Assembly: GCA_007753915.1 (NCBI GenBank)
Contig: CP036352.1
Coordinates: 1,240,001 to 1,304,000, forward strand
DNA: 64,000 nt
Direction of reading: 5' to 3'
Source: Phycisphaerae bacterium RAS2
Lineage (GTDB): Bacteria; Planctomycetota; Phycisphaerae; UBA1845; UTPLA1
Each line of letters opens with the position of its first letter. Within the stretch, counting starts at the first letter, position 1. Both the position numbers and the translations under genes were made by a program. The notes below the pieces were generated by a model. That model saw only the letters and a list, made by a program, of their open reading frames with translations, ran no database searches and was not told where the DNA came from. Below are positions 42,612 through 54,103 of this stretch, in pieces.

Positions 42612-45107
42612 TCACAGACCTTGAACAACGAGTCTCGCCGCCGTGAGCAGCATCGCCAGCAGAATGACCGCGGGTAACAGCAGCTTCGTCAACATGCCAG
42701 AAAAGACGACGATCAAGGCAAGTATCATTCCGATGCCGTTCAGCGGCGCGAGTTTGCGTTTGATGCTTTCGGGCGAAAGGGCGCGAATGACGCCAAAGCC
42801 ATCGAGTGGAGGCACGGGCAACAGATTGAATCCCGCCAGCATGACATTCACGAGAATAAATGCTTTGCAAACCGCAATGACCCATTCCCACGGCGCGACG
42901 GCGCCGTCCATCAAATAGATCCTTGCGAAGTCAAAGGGCGATTCGATCCCGATGACAACAGAGTCTGAATGCGCGATTTTGAATAAGCTAAGCGTTATGA
43001 TGAGGACGTTGGCTGCCACGAATGCGAGGAGCAGATTGAGCGATACGCCGGCGAGCGTGATACCCAAATGGCCGGCGCGGGGCTTGCGAAGCAAATGAGG
43101 GAGGAACGGGACCGGCTTGGCCCATCCGATCACGGAGTTTCCCGGGAGCAAGAACATGGCCAGAGGAACAATCAGGCTGCCGAGTGGATCGAAATGGCGA
43201 ATGGGATTCAAGCTGAACCGGCCGAGATTTCGTGCAGTTGGGTCGCCGCACCAGAAGGCGGCCACGGCATGACCGACTTCGTGAAGGGCAATCGAGACAA
43301 TCAGCGCGAAAAAGAAAAGCGAAATCTGCTCCCATGAAAAGGAGATTCGACGATCGGGCGGGCCAAGTGTGTTCGCATGCTCGTCTAATTCATCGTTTAT
43401 GACGCTCTCCGCCGGTGCGCTGGAGGCCGCCGTTTCGGTTTCGGGAGCATCGGCACTCACGGCGTCGTCTGCAAATTCCGATGCGTCAAAATGGTTGTAT
43501 TCTTCCTCCCATCGCGCGTCACGATACTCCCACGCTTCTTTATCGATCCGGTTGCTGATCGTCGTTGCTGCGGTTTGGGTGATGGCGATCAAGGCCGTGC
43601 CGGTTGAAAAGATCGCCATCATCAGGCCGACGGCTCCGACGCGGCGGTCATACTGAAGTGGCTGCTTTTTCACGAGCAGCATGATCGACAGCGCCCCGAG
43701 TGCGAAGGCAGGCAGCGCTCCAAATACCGGAAACATGGCGGGAACAGCCAACACCCAGGCCGCGACCGCAATGCCGCTTGCCACGGGGGAATGTGGCTCG
43801 CCGGCGGCAGATTCTTGGAGCAGGACGGTAGACTTGTCCGACACTTCCACGTTTTCAGCCCAGTTTTGAATGGCCTGCAACGTGTCGGAGTTGATCGGTA
43901 TGCGACCCTCCGGATGGACGTACCCCGCGCTGGGCGTCAGGCGGCGGATTCTTTCCAGGATTGCATCTGCGTGTTCGTGTTCACCGAGCGCGCGGTGCAG
44001 CTCCGCACGGGTCGACCACTCGCCAACAAGCGTCAATCGTGCCGCAGGCAGGTCGTTCAAGGCCTCCATCCCTTGCAGTGCCTCACGATAACGTCTTGCA
44101 GCTTTCAGAATGCAAGCTTCTCCCTCGATGCAAATGCGGACCAGCCGAAGATCATCCGGGTACGCGTGCGAAATCTGGCGAAGCTGCTCCAATGACCGCG
44201 CAACTCCTTCTTCGTCTTCGTTGAGTGCTGCGACGACACCGTCTAGTCTTGAGCGAATCGATGCAGTGTAGGTGTGCCCGGTGTCAAAGGAAGCGACGAA
44301 TTGCCATAGCTTGTCGATAAGGGACCGGTCTTGCTTTTTGAGCGCGCATTGGAGTGCCGATTCCGCGATGGCGAGCAGTGCAAGCGTTTTCTCGCTCTCT
44401 TTGACTTTGTCCACTGCGAGTTGACTGCTGATGCCCGCTGACGTGGGCTTTGATTTGGCGATTTCAGTCAGGCTGCCGGAGTTCAGGAGTCGTTCGACAG
44501 CGAGGCACATAAGCTCGTCGTATCCTGCGGTGTCCAGAGCCGAGAGCTTTCCGACCAGTCCCAGGAGCGACTCGGGGCCATGGTCCTCACCAAGCTTCTC
44601 TGTTAGTAGATTAATGGACTCCTGAATCTTCCCATGTTGTATCAACCGGATGAGTCTCGAGTCCGCACCCTCCGCGGCGGTTCCAGCGTGAATGTCATGC
44701 GCCTCGCTCGGTCTGCTACCCAGCAATGCCTCGGCTGACGGGTAGGATCGCAGATGGTCCAGCGTTCGGGCAACGGCCACCTTGACGGCAGGCGCGCGGG
44801 CAATCTTCTTCGCCTGAAGTGCCCATGCAACAGCCTGGTCAATTTGTCCCATGGCTAGATGCAACAGCGCAATGTTCGTTTCAATCTTGCCGGAGTTTAA
44901 CTTTCGCTCAAGGATCTCAAGCGGGTTGAGGGATTTCTGTGTGATGAGGAGAAGGTCGACAGCCTTGCGAAGGTCCCCCGCGGCATTCGCAAGATTTACT
45001 CGGCGGCGCAGGCGAATCGAATGCCCGCTCAAGGCGAACGTCACGACAAGGAATGAAATGAAAGCAATGATGGACCAGTCGGTCTCGCCCTGTGTGGCCA
45101 AGTACAT
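42612..45107 (-). CDS. M50 site-2 protease with a long helical-repeat N-terminal region
   Basis: The 831-aa product carries a C-terminal intramembrane zinc metalloprotease of the M50/S2P type: IALHEVGHAVAAFWCGDP (HEVGH at residues 609-613), several hydrophobic helices and the second metal motif FNLLPVPPLDGF. One N-terminal transmembrane helix (IIAFISFLVVTFALSG) is followed by about 400 residues of helical pairs resembling TPR repeats (AVDLLLITQKSLNPLEILERKL, LLHLAMGQIDQAVAWALQAKK). Two further membrane segments lie around 455-510. The ATG follows AAGGAGG. The gene is AT-richer than its neighbours and its long cytoplasmic module is unusual for this family. Confidence 0.85.
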   Translation of the reverse strand: MYLATQGETDWSIIAFISFLVVTFALSGHSIRLRRRVNLANAAGDLRKAVDLLLITQKSLNPLEILERKLNSGKIETNIALLHLAMGQIDQAVAWALQAKKIARAPAVKVAVARTLDHLRSYPSAEALLGSRPSEAHDIHAGTAAEGADSRLIRLIQHGKIQESINLLTEKLGEDHGPESLLGLVGKLSALDTAGYDELMCLAVERLLNSGSLTEIAKSKPTSAGISSQLAVDKVKESEKTLALLAIAESALQCALKKQDRSLIDKLWQFVASFDTGHTYTASIRSRLDGVVAALNEDEEGVARSLEQLRQISHAYPDDLRLVRICIEGEACILKAARRYREALQGMEALNDLPAARLTLVGEWSTRAELHRALGEHEHADAILERIRRLTPSAGYVHPEGRIPINSDTLQAIQNWAENVEVSDKSTVLLQESAAGEPHSPVASGIAVAAWVLAVPAMFPVFGALPAFALGALSIMLLVKKQPLQYDRRVGAVGLMMAIFSTGTALIAITQTAATTISNRIDKEAWEYRDARWEEEYNHFDASEFADDAVSADAPETETAASSAPAESVINDELDEHANTLGPPDRRISFSWEQISLFFFALIVSIALHEVGHAVAAFWCGDPTARNLGRFSLNPIRHFDPLGSLIVPLAMFLLPGNSVIGWAKPVPFLPHLLRKPRAGHLGITLAGVSLNLLLAFVAANVLIITLSLFKIAHSDSVVIGIESPFDFARIYLMDGAVAPWEWVIAVCKAFILVNVMLAGFNLLPVPPLDGFGVIRALSPESIKRKLAPLNGIGMILALIVVFSGMLTKLLLPAVILLAMLLTAARLVVQGL

Positions 45108-45279
45108 GCCGAGCCTCCTTTCCCTTCAGTAGCTGCCCTGCATCGTATCGCAAGGTTGCAAATAGTCTAACAACCGCTCAACGCATGTGGGGAGCCAACC
45201 GCACAACTGGGCGGCTGCTTGGGAATAAGTTCGAACATCGTGCCGAGGCGCAGGGGCTGCGAGTTGTTCAGGTGGAGGT

Positions 45280-45285
45280 TATACT
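45280..45285 (+). promoter_or_regulatory. Possible -10 box for hppD
   Basis: TATACT lies 31 bases before the hppD ATG, leaving a short leader with an AGGAG ribosome site. No clear -35 box is seen, so confidence is low. Confidence 0.35.
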
Positions 45286-45315
45286 TAAGTAAGGCCATTG
45301 ACAGGAGCGCCGCCC

Positions 45316-46464
45316 ATGACCCCGCCCGCAACCGCCGCGAAATCGCAGAACACCACCGCATCCGCAGCCGGCAAGGCGGAGGACTTTCTTCCGCTGTTGG
45401 GCATCGACCACGTCGAGTTGTACGTGGGCAATGCCTACCAGGCCGCGCACTTTTATCGCCTGATGTTCGGCTTTGACATCGTCGCGTACCGCGGGCTGGA
45501 GACGGGCGACAAGCACTGCGCGAGTTATGTCCTTGAACAGGGCAAGGTGCGACTGGTGCTGACGACGGCGCTGGGGCCGGACCATGAAGTGTCGCGGCAC
45601 TGCCAGTTGCACGGCGACGGCGTGAAATTGATCGCGCTGGCGGTGGACGATGTGGATCGATCGATCGCGGCAGTGAAACAGCGCGGGGCGACAGTCATCA
45701 CCCCGCCGACGACGAGAGAAGATGCCGGCGGCACATGGCGCTTCGCGGCGATTCGCACGTACGGCGAAACCTTGCACGGGTTCGTCGATCGCAAGGCGTA
45801 CAAAGGCGCGTTCGCGCCGGGCTATGTGAAGTACGACGCACCGAAGGCCGACGCCGTGGGCCTCGCGGCGATTGATCACATGGTGGGCAACGTCGAACTC
45901 GGCGCGATGAACCACTGGGTGGATTTTTATGCGAAGGTGATGGGCTTTGAACAGCTTTGCCATTTCTCCGACGACGACATCAGCACCGAGTACAGCGCGC
46001 TGATGAGCAAAGTCGTGCAGAACGGTTCGGGCAAGATCAAGTTCCCGATCAACGAGCCGGCCGAGGGCAAGAAGAAAAGCCAGATCGAGGAGTATCTCGA
46101 TTTTTATCGCGGCCCCGGCGTGCAGCACATCGCGATGAATACGGGCGACATCGTCACCACGGTGCGCAAGCTGCGTGAACGCGGTGTGCAGTTTCTCCGC
46201 GTGCCGGATACGTACTACGAAACCCTTCCGCAGCGCGTCGGGCAGATTGCCGAGGACTACAAGGTGCTGAAGGAACTCGGCATCCTTGTGGACCGCGACG
46301 AGGACGGCTACCTCTTGCAAATCTTTACGCGGCCGGTTGAAGATCGGCCGACGTTGTTCTTCGAGATCATCGAGCGTCACGGCTCGCGCGGCTTCGGTGT
46401 GGGGAACTTCAAGGCGCTGTTCGTGAGCATCGAAGAGGAGCAACGACGGCGCGGGACGTTGTAA
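45316..46464 (+). CDS. hppD: 4-hydroxyphenylpyruvate dioxygenase
   Basis: HppD converts 4-hydroxyphenylpyruvate to homogentisate in tyrosine catabolism, using Fe(II). The 382-aa product has two vicinal-oxygen-chelate halves: LLGIDHVELYVGNAYQAAHFYRLMFGFD and AIDHMVGNVELGAMNHWVDFYAKVMGF. The iron ligands are the His of AIDH, the His of GVQHIAM and the Glu of LFFEIIER. The C-terminus (GFGVGNFKALFVSIEEEQ) is typical. I chose the ATG at 45316 with AGGAG upstream. It fits with the paa genes as part of aromatic amino acid breakdown. Confidence 0.97.
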   Translation: MTPPATAAKSQNTTASAAGKAEDFLPLLGIDHVELYVGNAYQAAHFYRLMFGFDIVAYRGLETGDKHCASYVLEQGKVRLVLTTALGPDHEVSRHCQLHGDGVKLIALAVDDVDRSIAAVKQRGATVITPPTTREDAGGTWRFAAIRTYGETLHGFVDRKAYKGAFAPGYVKYDAPKADAVGLAAIDHMVGNVELGAMNHWVDFYAKVMGFEQLCHFSDDDISTEYSALMSKVVQNGSGKIKFPINEPAEGKKKSQIEEYLDFYRGPGVQHIAMNTGDIVTTVRKLRERGVQFLRVPDTYYETLPQRVGQIAEDYKVLKELGILVDRDEDGYLLQIFTRPVEDRPTLFFEIIERHGSRGFGVGNFKALFVSIEEEQRRRGTL

Positions 46465-46489
46465 GAATTGCGAATTACGAATAGCGAAC
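46465..46489. repeat. GAATTGCGAATTACGAATAGCG repeat after hppD
   Basis: This is a third copy of the AATTGCGAAT-type unit, beginning right after the hppD stop. See 36461 and 40941. Confidence 0.55.
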
Positions 46490-46507
46490 AGTTTGTCCTG
46501 TGTACAC

Positions 46508-46639
46508 CCTCTCTCTTCAAGAGAGAGCAGGGGTAAGGGTGAACGCCTGTGACTTGCCGGCCGGCTTAACGGTGTTCGCGCGTCGAGTCCGTAGCCCCGA
46601 CGTTGTTGGCATTGTGATTGTCGGGTCTGCTGACCCGAC
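46508..46639. repeat. Two dispersed-type hairpins upstream of the TraB-like gene
   Basis: CTCTCTCTT-C-AAGAGAGAG (46508-46526) and GTCGGGTC-TGCT-GACCCGAC (46620-46639) are perfect inverted repeats. Both resemble short dispersed hairpin elements rather than regulatory sites of the gene they precede. The second lies just 10 bases before the predicted start codon at 46650. Confidence 0.55.
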
Positions 46640-46649
46640 CTACTTCGAG

Positions 46650-47537
46650 ATGGCCATTCGAGCAGTCTTGGTTTCCTGGATTGCAGCATTCGCGGTTGCA
46701 GGTTGCGCGCGGGATGGCGCCGAACCGCCGTTGATGTCTTACGCCGATTATCCGCAAGCAGTGCATCTGGTGCCTTACGTTTTGAGCCATGAGCGCGCGG
46801 GATCGCGCGGGGCGTTGCTCTATTACGGATCGCGGCATACGTATGATCCGGCCGATCCGCAGGTGGCGGAGATTCAATCGCTTTGGGAGTCATTTCGCCC
46901 GACGCTGGCGTTGAACGAGGGCGGTTCGCCGCCGGCCGCGACGTCGGTGGCAGCGGCGATGAAATTCGGCGAGGCGGGCCTTGTCCGTTATCTCGCGCAG
47001 CGCGACGGAGTGCCGGTTGAGAGTCTGGAGCCGTCGGTGCAGATCGAGTTCGGCCGGGCGCTGAATGCGGGGTATTCACCGACAACTGTCAAAGTCTTCT
47101 GGGCGATGCGATTTTACGTTTCGTATCGCCGCGCCAATCCGGGCGCGTCCGCCGAGGAGTTCATGGCCCGCGCATTGAATCAGAACACCGGCCACTCGGT
47201 TCTGGACGGCCCGCCGACGGATTTGTCGGATTTTGCCCGCGCCTACGCAGCACTCTTTCCGGAGTTTCCCGATTGGAAATCGATGCCGGACGAGTACCTT
47301 GACCCCGCCTCGTCGGCAACGGTATTGAATCTCATTTCGTGCGAGGTCAGCATCGCGCGTGACGAGCACATGGTGAGGCTGATCGCGGACGCGGTGCAGC
47401 GCGGCGAGCGCGTCTTCGCGGTTGTCGGTGCGAGCCATGTCGTCATACAAGAATCGAAGCTCGCCTGGCGGCTGTCGGGGCTCTCAATTCGACCAGCCGA
47501 TGCACGGTTTCCACGAGCGAAGAAGACAGTTCCTTGA
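46650..47537 (+). CDS. TraB/GumN-like lipoprotein
   Basis: The product (295 aa) has a lipobox (VSWIAAFAVAGC) and the hallmarks of the TraB/PrgY/GumN (TIKI-like) fold: an early RGALLYYGSRHTYDPADPQ, a LALNEGGSP segment and a late VFAVVGASHVVIQESKL. These three conserved regions form the putative metal-dependent protease site in TIKI relatives. The ATG at 46650 has no strong ribosome site. The open frame extends to 46500 through repeat DNA, which argues against the longer form. Confidence 0.7.
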   Translation: MAIRAVLVSWIAAFAVAGCARDGAEPPLMSYADYPQAVHLVPYVLSHERAGSRGALLYYGSRHTYDPADPQVAEIQSLWESFRPTLALNEGGSPPAATSVAAAMKFGEAGLVRYLAQRDGVPVESLEPSVQIEFGRALNAGYSPTTVKVFWAMRFYVSYRRANPGASAEEFMARALNQNTGHSVLDGPPTDLSDFARAYAALFPEFPDWKSMPDEYLDPASSATVLNLISCEVSIARDEHMVRLIADAVQRGERVFAVVGASHVVIQESKLAWRLSGLSIRPADARFPRAKKTVP

Positions 47538-47838
47538 ACACCGGCCCGGTTGGGCAGCGGGAGTTGAAACGCCTTCAATGCCGCGGCTCGACGAGAATTT
47601 CACGGCAAAGTCTTCCAACCCTTTTTGATACTCGATTCGTCTTCTTTCGGAGGAGTCGAATCAGGCCCGAACGGAGCGAGTAGGGAATTCTCCCTAATTG
47701 CGTGAGAAATCGCCCGATTTGGCTGAAATTCGGCGGCTCTCGGTGGCTGCCGAGCTTGGAAAACGGCGAATTGGCGAGTCCGAACGAGTACAATGGTTAC
47801 GTCTACATGTCTTGGACGGGAGTGAGGAGACGGGGAAC
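47538..47838. other. 301-base intergenic stretch
   Basis: No gene is visible. There is a weak hairpin TAGGGA-ATTC-TCCCTA at 47682-47697, and a GAGGAG ribosome site at the right end for the next gene. Confidence 0.4.
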
Positions 47839-49929
47839 ATGTCAAGATTAGCTCTAATCACAGCGGCGGCACTGACAGCATTAATGACCGGGTTGGCCCA
47901 CGCAGAAATCGGCCCACCCGCGCCGCTGCCGAAGGATTGCTACAAAGAACCACTGCCGATCAACGTGCCCGCTCAAACCGGCGGCGCGGAACTGGGCGGC
48001 GGTTCGCCGATAGGAACCAACTACAACCTGACGCCGGCCGAGAGTCCGAACGGCCCGGCGAATGGCTGCTTCCCGATCTTCAACCCCGGCCTTCCCGGCG
48101 CGCCGGACGATGTCGTGACGTTTGACGGCATCCCCGAGCAGATTCGCACGCTGGTCAATGGGGCCGTGCCGCAGGTGGTAGAGCAGGAGATGGTCATCGG
48201 CCCGAACGAGACGCACCTGACGATTCAGTTGAGCACGCCGCCGGGGACGCAGTTGTTTCCCGGCGGGCAGTTCGGGCCGGGCATGGTGCCGCTGACCGAT
48301 GCGTGTGTCCTGCTGGGCAACGCGTTGCCGCTGAACTTCAACGGGCCGAAAGTCGTTACAAATGCAACGATTGTCTTCCGTCAGAACGCGACGCCGGTTG
48401 CCGGGCCGTTCGACGTCACGTCGATGTTCAGCACACCCTGGAACGGCACGTTCGCCATGGAGTTGCCGGGTGCGGCAGGCTCGCCGATCAACGTGGTCCT
48501 GCTGGATATCTTCATTCTGTTTCCGGAGTGCTTCGAGGACGAGGATTGCGATGACGGCAACCCATGCACGATCGATGAGTGCATTAATTTTGTCTGCGTG
48601 AACACGCCGGTGGCGGACCCCTGCTGCGGCATCAACTGCGACGACGGCAATCCCTGCACGACCGACACGTGCGCCGACGGGCTCTGCATCAATGAGCCGA
48701 TCGTGTGCAACGATTTCGACTGCTGCACGATCGACGAGTGCGTGGCGGGGGCCTGCGTGTATACGCATGTCAAGAACGCAATCCCAACGCAGCACGCCGC
48801 GCGGCGCGCGTTTCACAAGGCGCACGCGCCGTGCCTCGCGCTGGGCGGCGGAAGTTGCAACGGCGGGGGCGGCGGCCCGCCGATCACCGTACCGGCGCTG
48901 GACGACGCATGGACCACGCACGACGGCTGCGACACGGGCACCAGTTGGCGCATCGGCCTTGATGCAGGCGATCCGCCGATTCCAGCGGGCTTCTTTGACC
49001 CCGGCTCGGAGCCGTTTACCGGAACGATCACCTTCCAGGGTGTGCCGCTGGGTGACCCGAACTTCGGCAATGCCGACACGATCGTGCGTCGATCGTCTGA
49101 CCCATTCGATCGCGATGACCTGCCGGGGCCGGACGAGGTGACCGTCGAGCTGGAACTGGTGCAATTGCAGCTTGTCAGTTGCGAACCGATTACGGTCATC
49201 ATCGACGGCCAGCCCACGCAATGGGATGTGACCGCAACCATCTCGGACTGTTCGCCGCCGGCGGGCACGCTGACAGCGGTGAAATCAAATTGCAACGGCG
49301 GAACGTATTCATACGCCCTCAATGTGCAACAGAAGGCGACGTTCACGAAAGTCGGCGACCCCGGAACGATTCGGGTGTTCGACACGGGCTGCCTGCCGTC
49401 GCCGTTTGACTACGACGCGCTGGAATGGCCCGACCCGACGCCGTGGTTCCACGACATCGATCCGAACCTGCCGCTGGCGCTGAATCGGTCGTCAACATTC
49501 CACACCGGCGTGCCGGCCGTATCGGCCTCGACGGTCTGCGGTGATTTCGACCTCGACAACGACAACGACGTGGACGACTTCAAGGCATTCCTGCAGTCCT
49601 ACGGGCACGTTGCGTTCGAGCCGGAGTACCTGCCATACACGGATTACGACGGCGACGCCGACACGGATGAAGACGATTATCGCGAATGGCTCAAGTGCCG
49701 CCGCTGCCACGTGGCTGACCCGACGGCCAAGCCGCCGGTGCCGCTGCCGCTGGGCGACCTGACGGTGGATGGCAGCGTGATTGGCGATGACCTGGCCGGG
49801 TTTGTGGACTGCCTGCTGCTGGGAAATCCACCGGCCGGCGTTTGCACGCGAGCCGACATCGATCAGAACGGCATGGTGAACGAGCGCGACATCGCCGGAA
49901 TGGTGCTGATTCTGATGGAGGTGAATTAA
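47839..49929 (+). CDS. Secreted Cys-rich protein with dockerin-like C-terminal repeats
   Basis: The 696-aa product has a signal peptide (ALITAAALTALMTGLAHA) and is probably secreted. Residues about 235-310 are Cys-rich tandem units of the DDGNPCTIDECINFVC type, like those in myxobacterial and planctomycete surface proteins. The C-terminal 130 residues hold dockerin-like calcium-binding motifs: GDFDLDNDNDVDDFKAFLQSYG, DYDGDADTDEDDYREWL, GDLTVDGSVIGDDLAGFVDC and ADIDQNGMVNERDIAGM. Dockerin-like tails may mediate sorting or protein-protein binding. The ATG at 47839 follows GAGGAG. A strong terminator closes it. Confidence 0.85.
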   Translation: MSRLALITAAALTALMTGLAHAEIGPPAPLPKDCYKEPLPINVPAQTGGAELGGGSPIGTNYNLTPAESPNGPANGCFPIFNPGLPGAPDDVVTFDGIPEQIRTLVNGAVPQVVEQEMVIGPNETHLTIQLSTPPGTQLFPGGQFGPGMVPLTDACVLLGNALPLNFNGPKVVTNATIVFRQNATPVAGPFDVTSMFSTPWNGTFAMELPGAAGSPINVVLLDIFILFPECFEDEDCDDGNPCTIDECINFVCVNTPVADPCCGINCDDGNPCTTDTCADGLCINEPIVCNDFDCCTIDECVAGACVYTHVKNAIPTQHAARRAFHKAHAPCLALGGGSCNGGGGGPPITVPALDDAWTTHDGCDTGTSWRIGLDAGDPPIPAGFFDPGSEPFTGTITFQGVPLGDPNFGNADTIVRRSSDPFDRDDLPGPDEVTVELELVQLQLVSCEPITVIIDGQPTQWDVTATISDCSPPAGTLTAVKSNCNGGTYSYALNVQQKATFTKVGDPGTIRVFDTGCLPSPFDYDALEWPDPTPWFHDIDPNLPLALNRSSTFHTGVPAVSASTVCGDFDLDNDNDVDDFKAFLQSYGHVAFEPEYLPYTDYDGDADTDEDDYREWLKCRRCHVADPTAKPPVPLPLGDLTVDGSVIGDDLAGFVDCLLLGNPPAGVCTRADIDQNGMVNERDIAGMVLILMEVN

Positions 49930-49972
49930 GTTTCGACAGCGGCATGGGTTCAAGGACTCTGGCGCGGATGTT

Positions 49973-50005
49973 AAAGCCCCAGGCATTTTGCCTGGGGCTT
50001 TTTTT
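49973..50005 (+). terminator. Strong intrinsic terminator
   Basis: AAAGCCCCAGGC (49973-49984) pairs with GCCTGGGGCTTT (49990-50001) around a five-base loop, and is followed by a run of Ts. It ends the Cys-rich protein's transcript and isolates gyrA. Confidence 0.93.
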
Positions 50006-50126
50006 GTGCACAACATTCCTATACGTGGCGTTGGTTGGAGTTCCGGCCGCCGCGATGGGGGGCGACGGCGCGGCCGATTTCCCTTAATATCTCCGGCTCT
50101 AGGATGTTCGACAAAAGAGAGACCCC

Positions 50127-52751
<2,625 letters not shown>

Positions 52752-52779
52752 CCAGTGCAGGAACCGTGAGTGAGAAGCC

Positions 52780-53607
52780 ATGTCCAGGGCGCTCACCGTT
52801 GCCGCTCGCGTGTTGAGGCCGTGGGGCCCCCGGCTCATTGATCTCGTCGTTCCCAGGACGTGTTGCGCGTGCGGCATTCCGCTGGGGCATGCCGGCGAAG
52901 ACTGGTGCGCGGCGTGCGCGACGAACCTGTCAGCGCTGCTCGAACGCGACTATTGTCAACAATGCGGAGAGCCGGCGGGCGCGTACCTGCTTCGCGCGGG
53001 CGTCTGCACGGCCTGCACGCAGCGCAAGTCCTCGCTGCGGTTCACGCGCTTCGCGCGAGTCGGTCGGTATCGCGGTCCGTTGCGCGCGCTGGTGTTGCGG
53101 TTCAAGCGGCAATTCTCGCTGGATCAATTGCTCGGTGGATTGCTTGCCGACGCGGTGCGCGGCGTGTTTGACCCACAGCAGGTTGATGTCTGGATCCCGG
53201 TGCCATCCCATTGGCGACGGCGGCTGCAGCTTGGCTGTTGGCCGACGCGCCTGCTGGCCGAGTCCATGGCGGCGCGCGTAGGCGGCGCGGTGTGGCCGGT
53301 GCTTCGCACGACGCGATACATCCGCCCGTTTCACGCGCGGCGGTTGTCAGCAATGGAGAAGGCGAAAGAGATTCGCGGTGCGTTCGCGGTTCGTCGCAGG
53401 CTGGACTTGCGCGGGTTGAACGTCGGGCTGGTGGACGACGTGATGACCACGGGTGCGACGCTGGCGGAAGCCCGGCGCACGGTGCGTGCCGCCGGCGCGA
53501 AGCACGTTTATGCGGCGGTCCTCGCTCGCGCGGGCGGCTTCCCCGAGCCGTTTGCAAGCGTTGACGCGACGCCGCAAAGCCCCTACACTCCGTCGACAGA
53601 CGCATGA
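52780..53607 (+). CDS. comF: ComF family protein (phosphoribosyltransferase fold)
   Basis: ComF-like proteins have a phosphoribosyltransferase fold and support DNA uptake in competent bacteria, though in many lineages the function is unclear. The 275-aa product starts with zinc-binding cysteines (CCACGIP, CAACATN, CQQCGEPAG, CTACTQRK), then VDVWIPVPSHWRRRLQLGCWPTRLLAESMAARV and the PRPP-binding loop VGLVDDVMTTGATLAEARRTV. It follows gyrA by 28 bases and may be read from the same transcript. The C-terminus has a short extension. Confidence 0.92.
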   Translation: MSRALTVAARVLRPWGPRLIDLVVPRTCCACGIPLGHAGEDWCAACATNLSALLERDYCQQCGEPAGAYLLRAGVCTACTQRKSSLRFTRFARVGRYRGPLRALVLRFKRQFSLDQLLGGLLADAVRGVFDPQQVDVWIPVPSHWRRRLQLGCWPTRLLAESMAARVGGAVWPVLRTTRYIRPFHARRLSAMEKAKEIRGAFAVRRRLDLRGLNVGLVDDVMTTGATLAEARRTVRAAGAKHVYAAVLARAGGFPEPFASVDATPQSPYTPSTDA

Positions 53608-53726
53608 CCTCCGTAAGTCTTGACGCAATCGCGGGTTACCCATCGCGCCCGGTGGCAAGAGGCGCTTAGAATGGGCTGGCGTTTGTTTGGATGGAGCGTC
53701 TGCGATCATTCGGGAGAGAGCTTCCC

Positions 53727-54053
53727 ATGCAAGTGACGGTGAGCGCGCGGCACATGGAGGTCAGCCAGAAACTTCGGGAGTACGCCGAGGAAAAAGCGCA
53801 GAAGTTTCCACATTTCTACGACCGCGTGCTGAGCGCGGAGATCGTGTTTGACGTGGAAGGCATCCGCCATCGCTGCGACATCATCGTGCGCGGCGACCAC
53901 CATACCACATTTGTCGCGAAGGAAGAGCACGAGAACCCCTACGCGGCGTTTGATGCGGCCGAGAAGGACCTCGAGCGCCAGTTGAATCGGCACAAGGAGC
54001 GCCATCGCAATCGAAAGCATCCCGGCATGGATGGATCGCCGGGCGGCGCGTGA
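53727..54053 (+). CDS. hpf: Ribosome hibernation-promoting factor, short form
   Basis: HPF binds the decoding centre and silences ribosomes in stationary phase. The 108-aa product covers only the N-terminal Y-fold domain (MQVTVSARHMEVSQKLREYAEEKAQKFPHFYDRVLSAEIVFD), with the basic helix region DLERQLNRHKERHRN. The long form's dimerisation tail is absent, so it should act like short HPF and need a partner for 100S formation. The first ATG at 53727 follows GGGAGAGAG. It precedes ptsN, ptsH and ptsI, similar to the rpoN-hpf-ptsN-ptsO operons in proteobacteria, but rpoN is not seen here. Confidence 0.9.
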   Translation: MQVTVSARHMEVSQKLREYAEEKAQKFPHFYDRVLSAEIVFDVEGIRHRCDIIVRGDHHTTFVAKEEHENPYAAFDAAEKDLERQLNRHKERHRNRKHPGMDGSPGGA

Positions 54054-54103
54054 CAGGTCTCGATCGCGCACCGTTGCGGCGCGATCGACAGGGGCAAACT
54101 CGT

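Noticed and set aside
45268-47085. Long minus-strand open frame of about 605 codons
   Set aside because: It lies antisense to hppD and the TraB-like gene. It is Arg/Pro/His-rich with no domain, a typical shadow in GC-rich DNA.
47881-49221. Minus-strand open frame of about 446 codons
   Set aside because: It is antisense to the Cys-rich secreted protein, which has a signal peptide, dockerin-like motifs, a ribosome site and a terminator in the correct direction.
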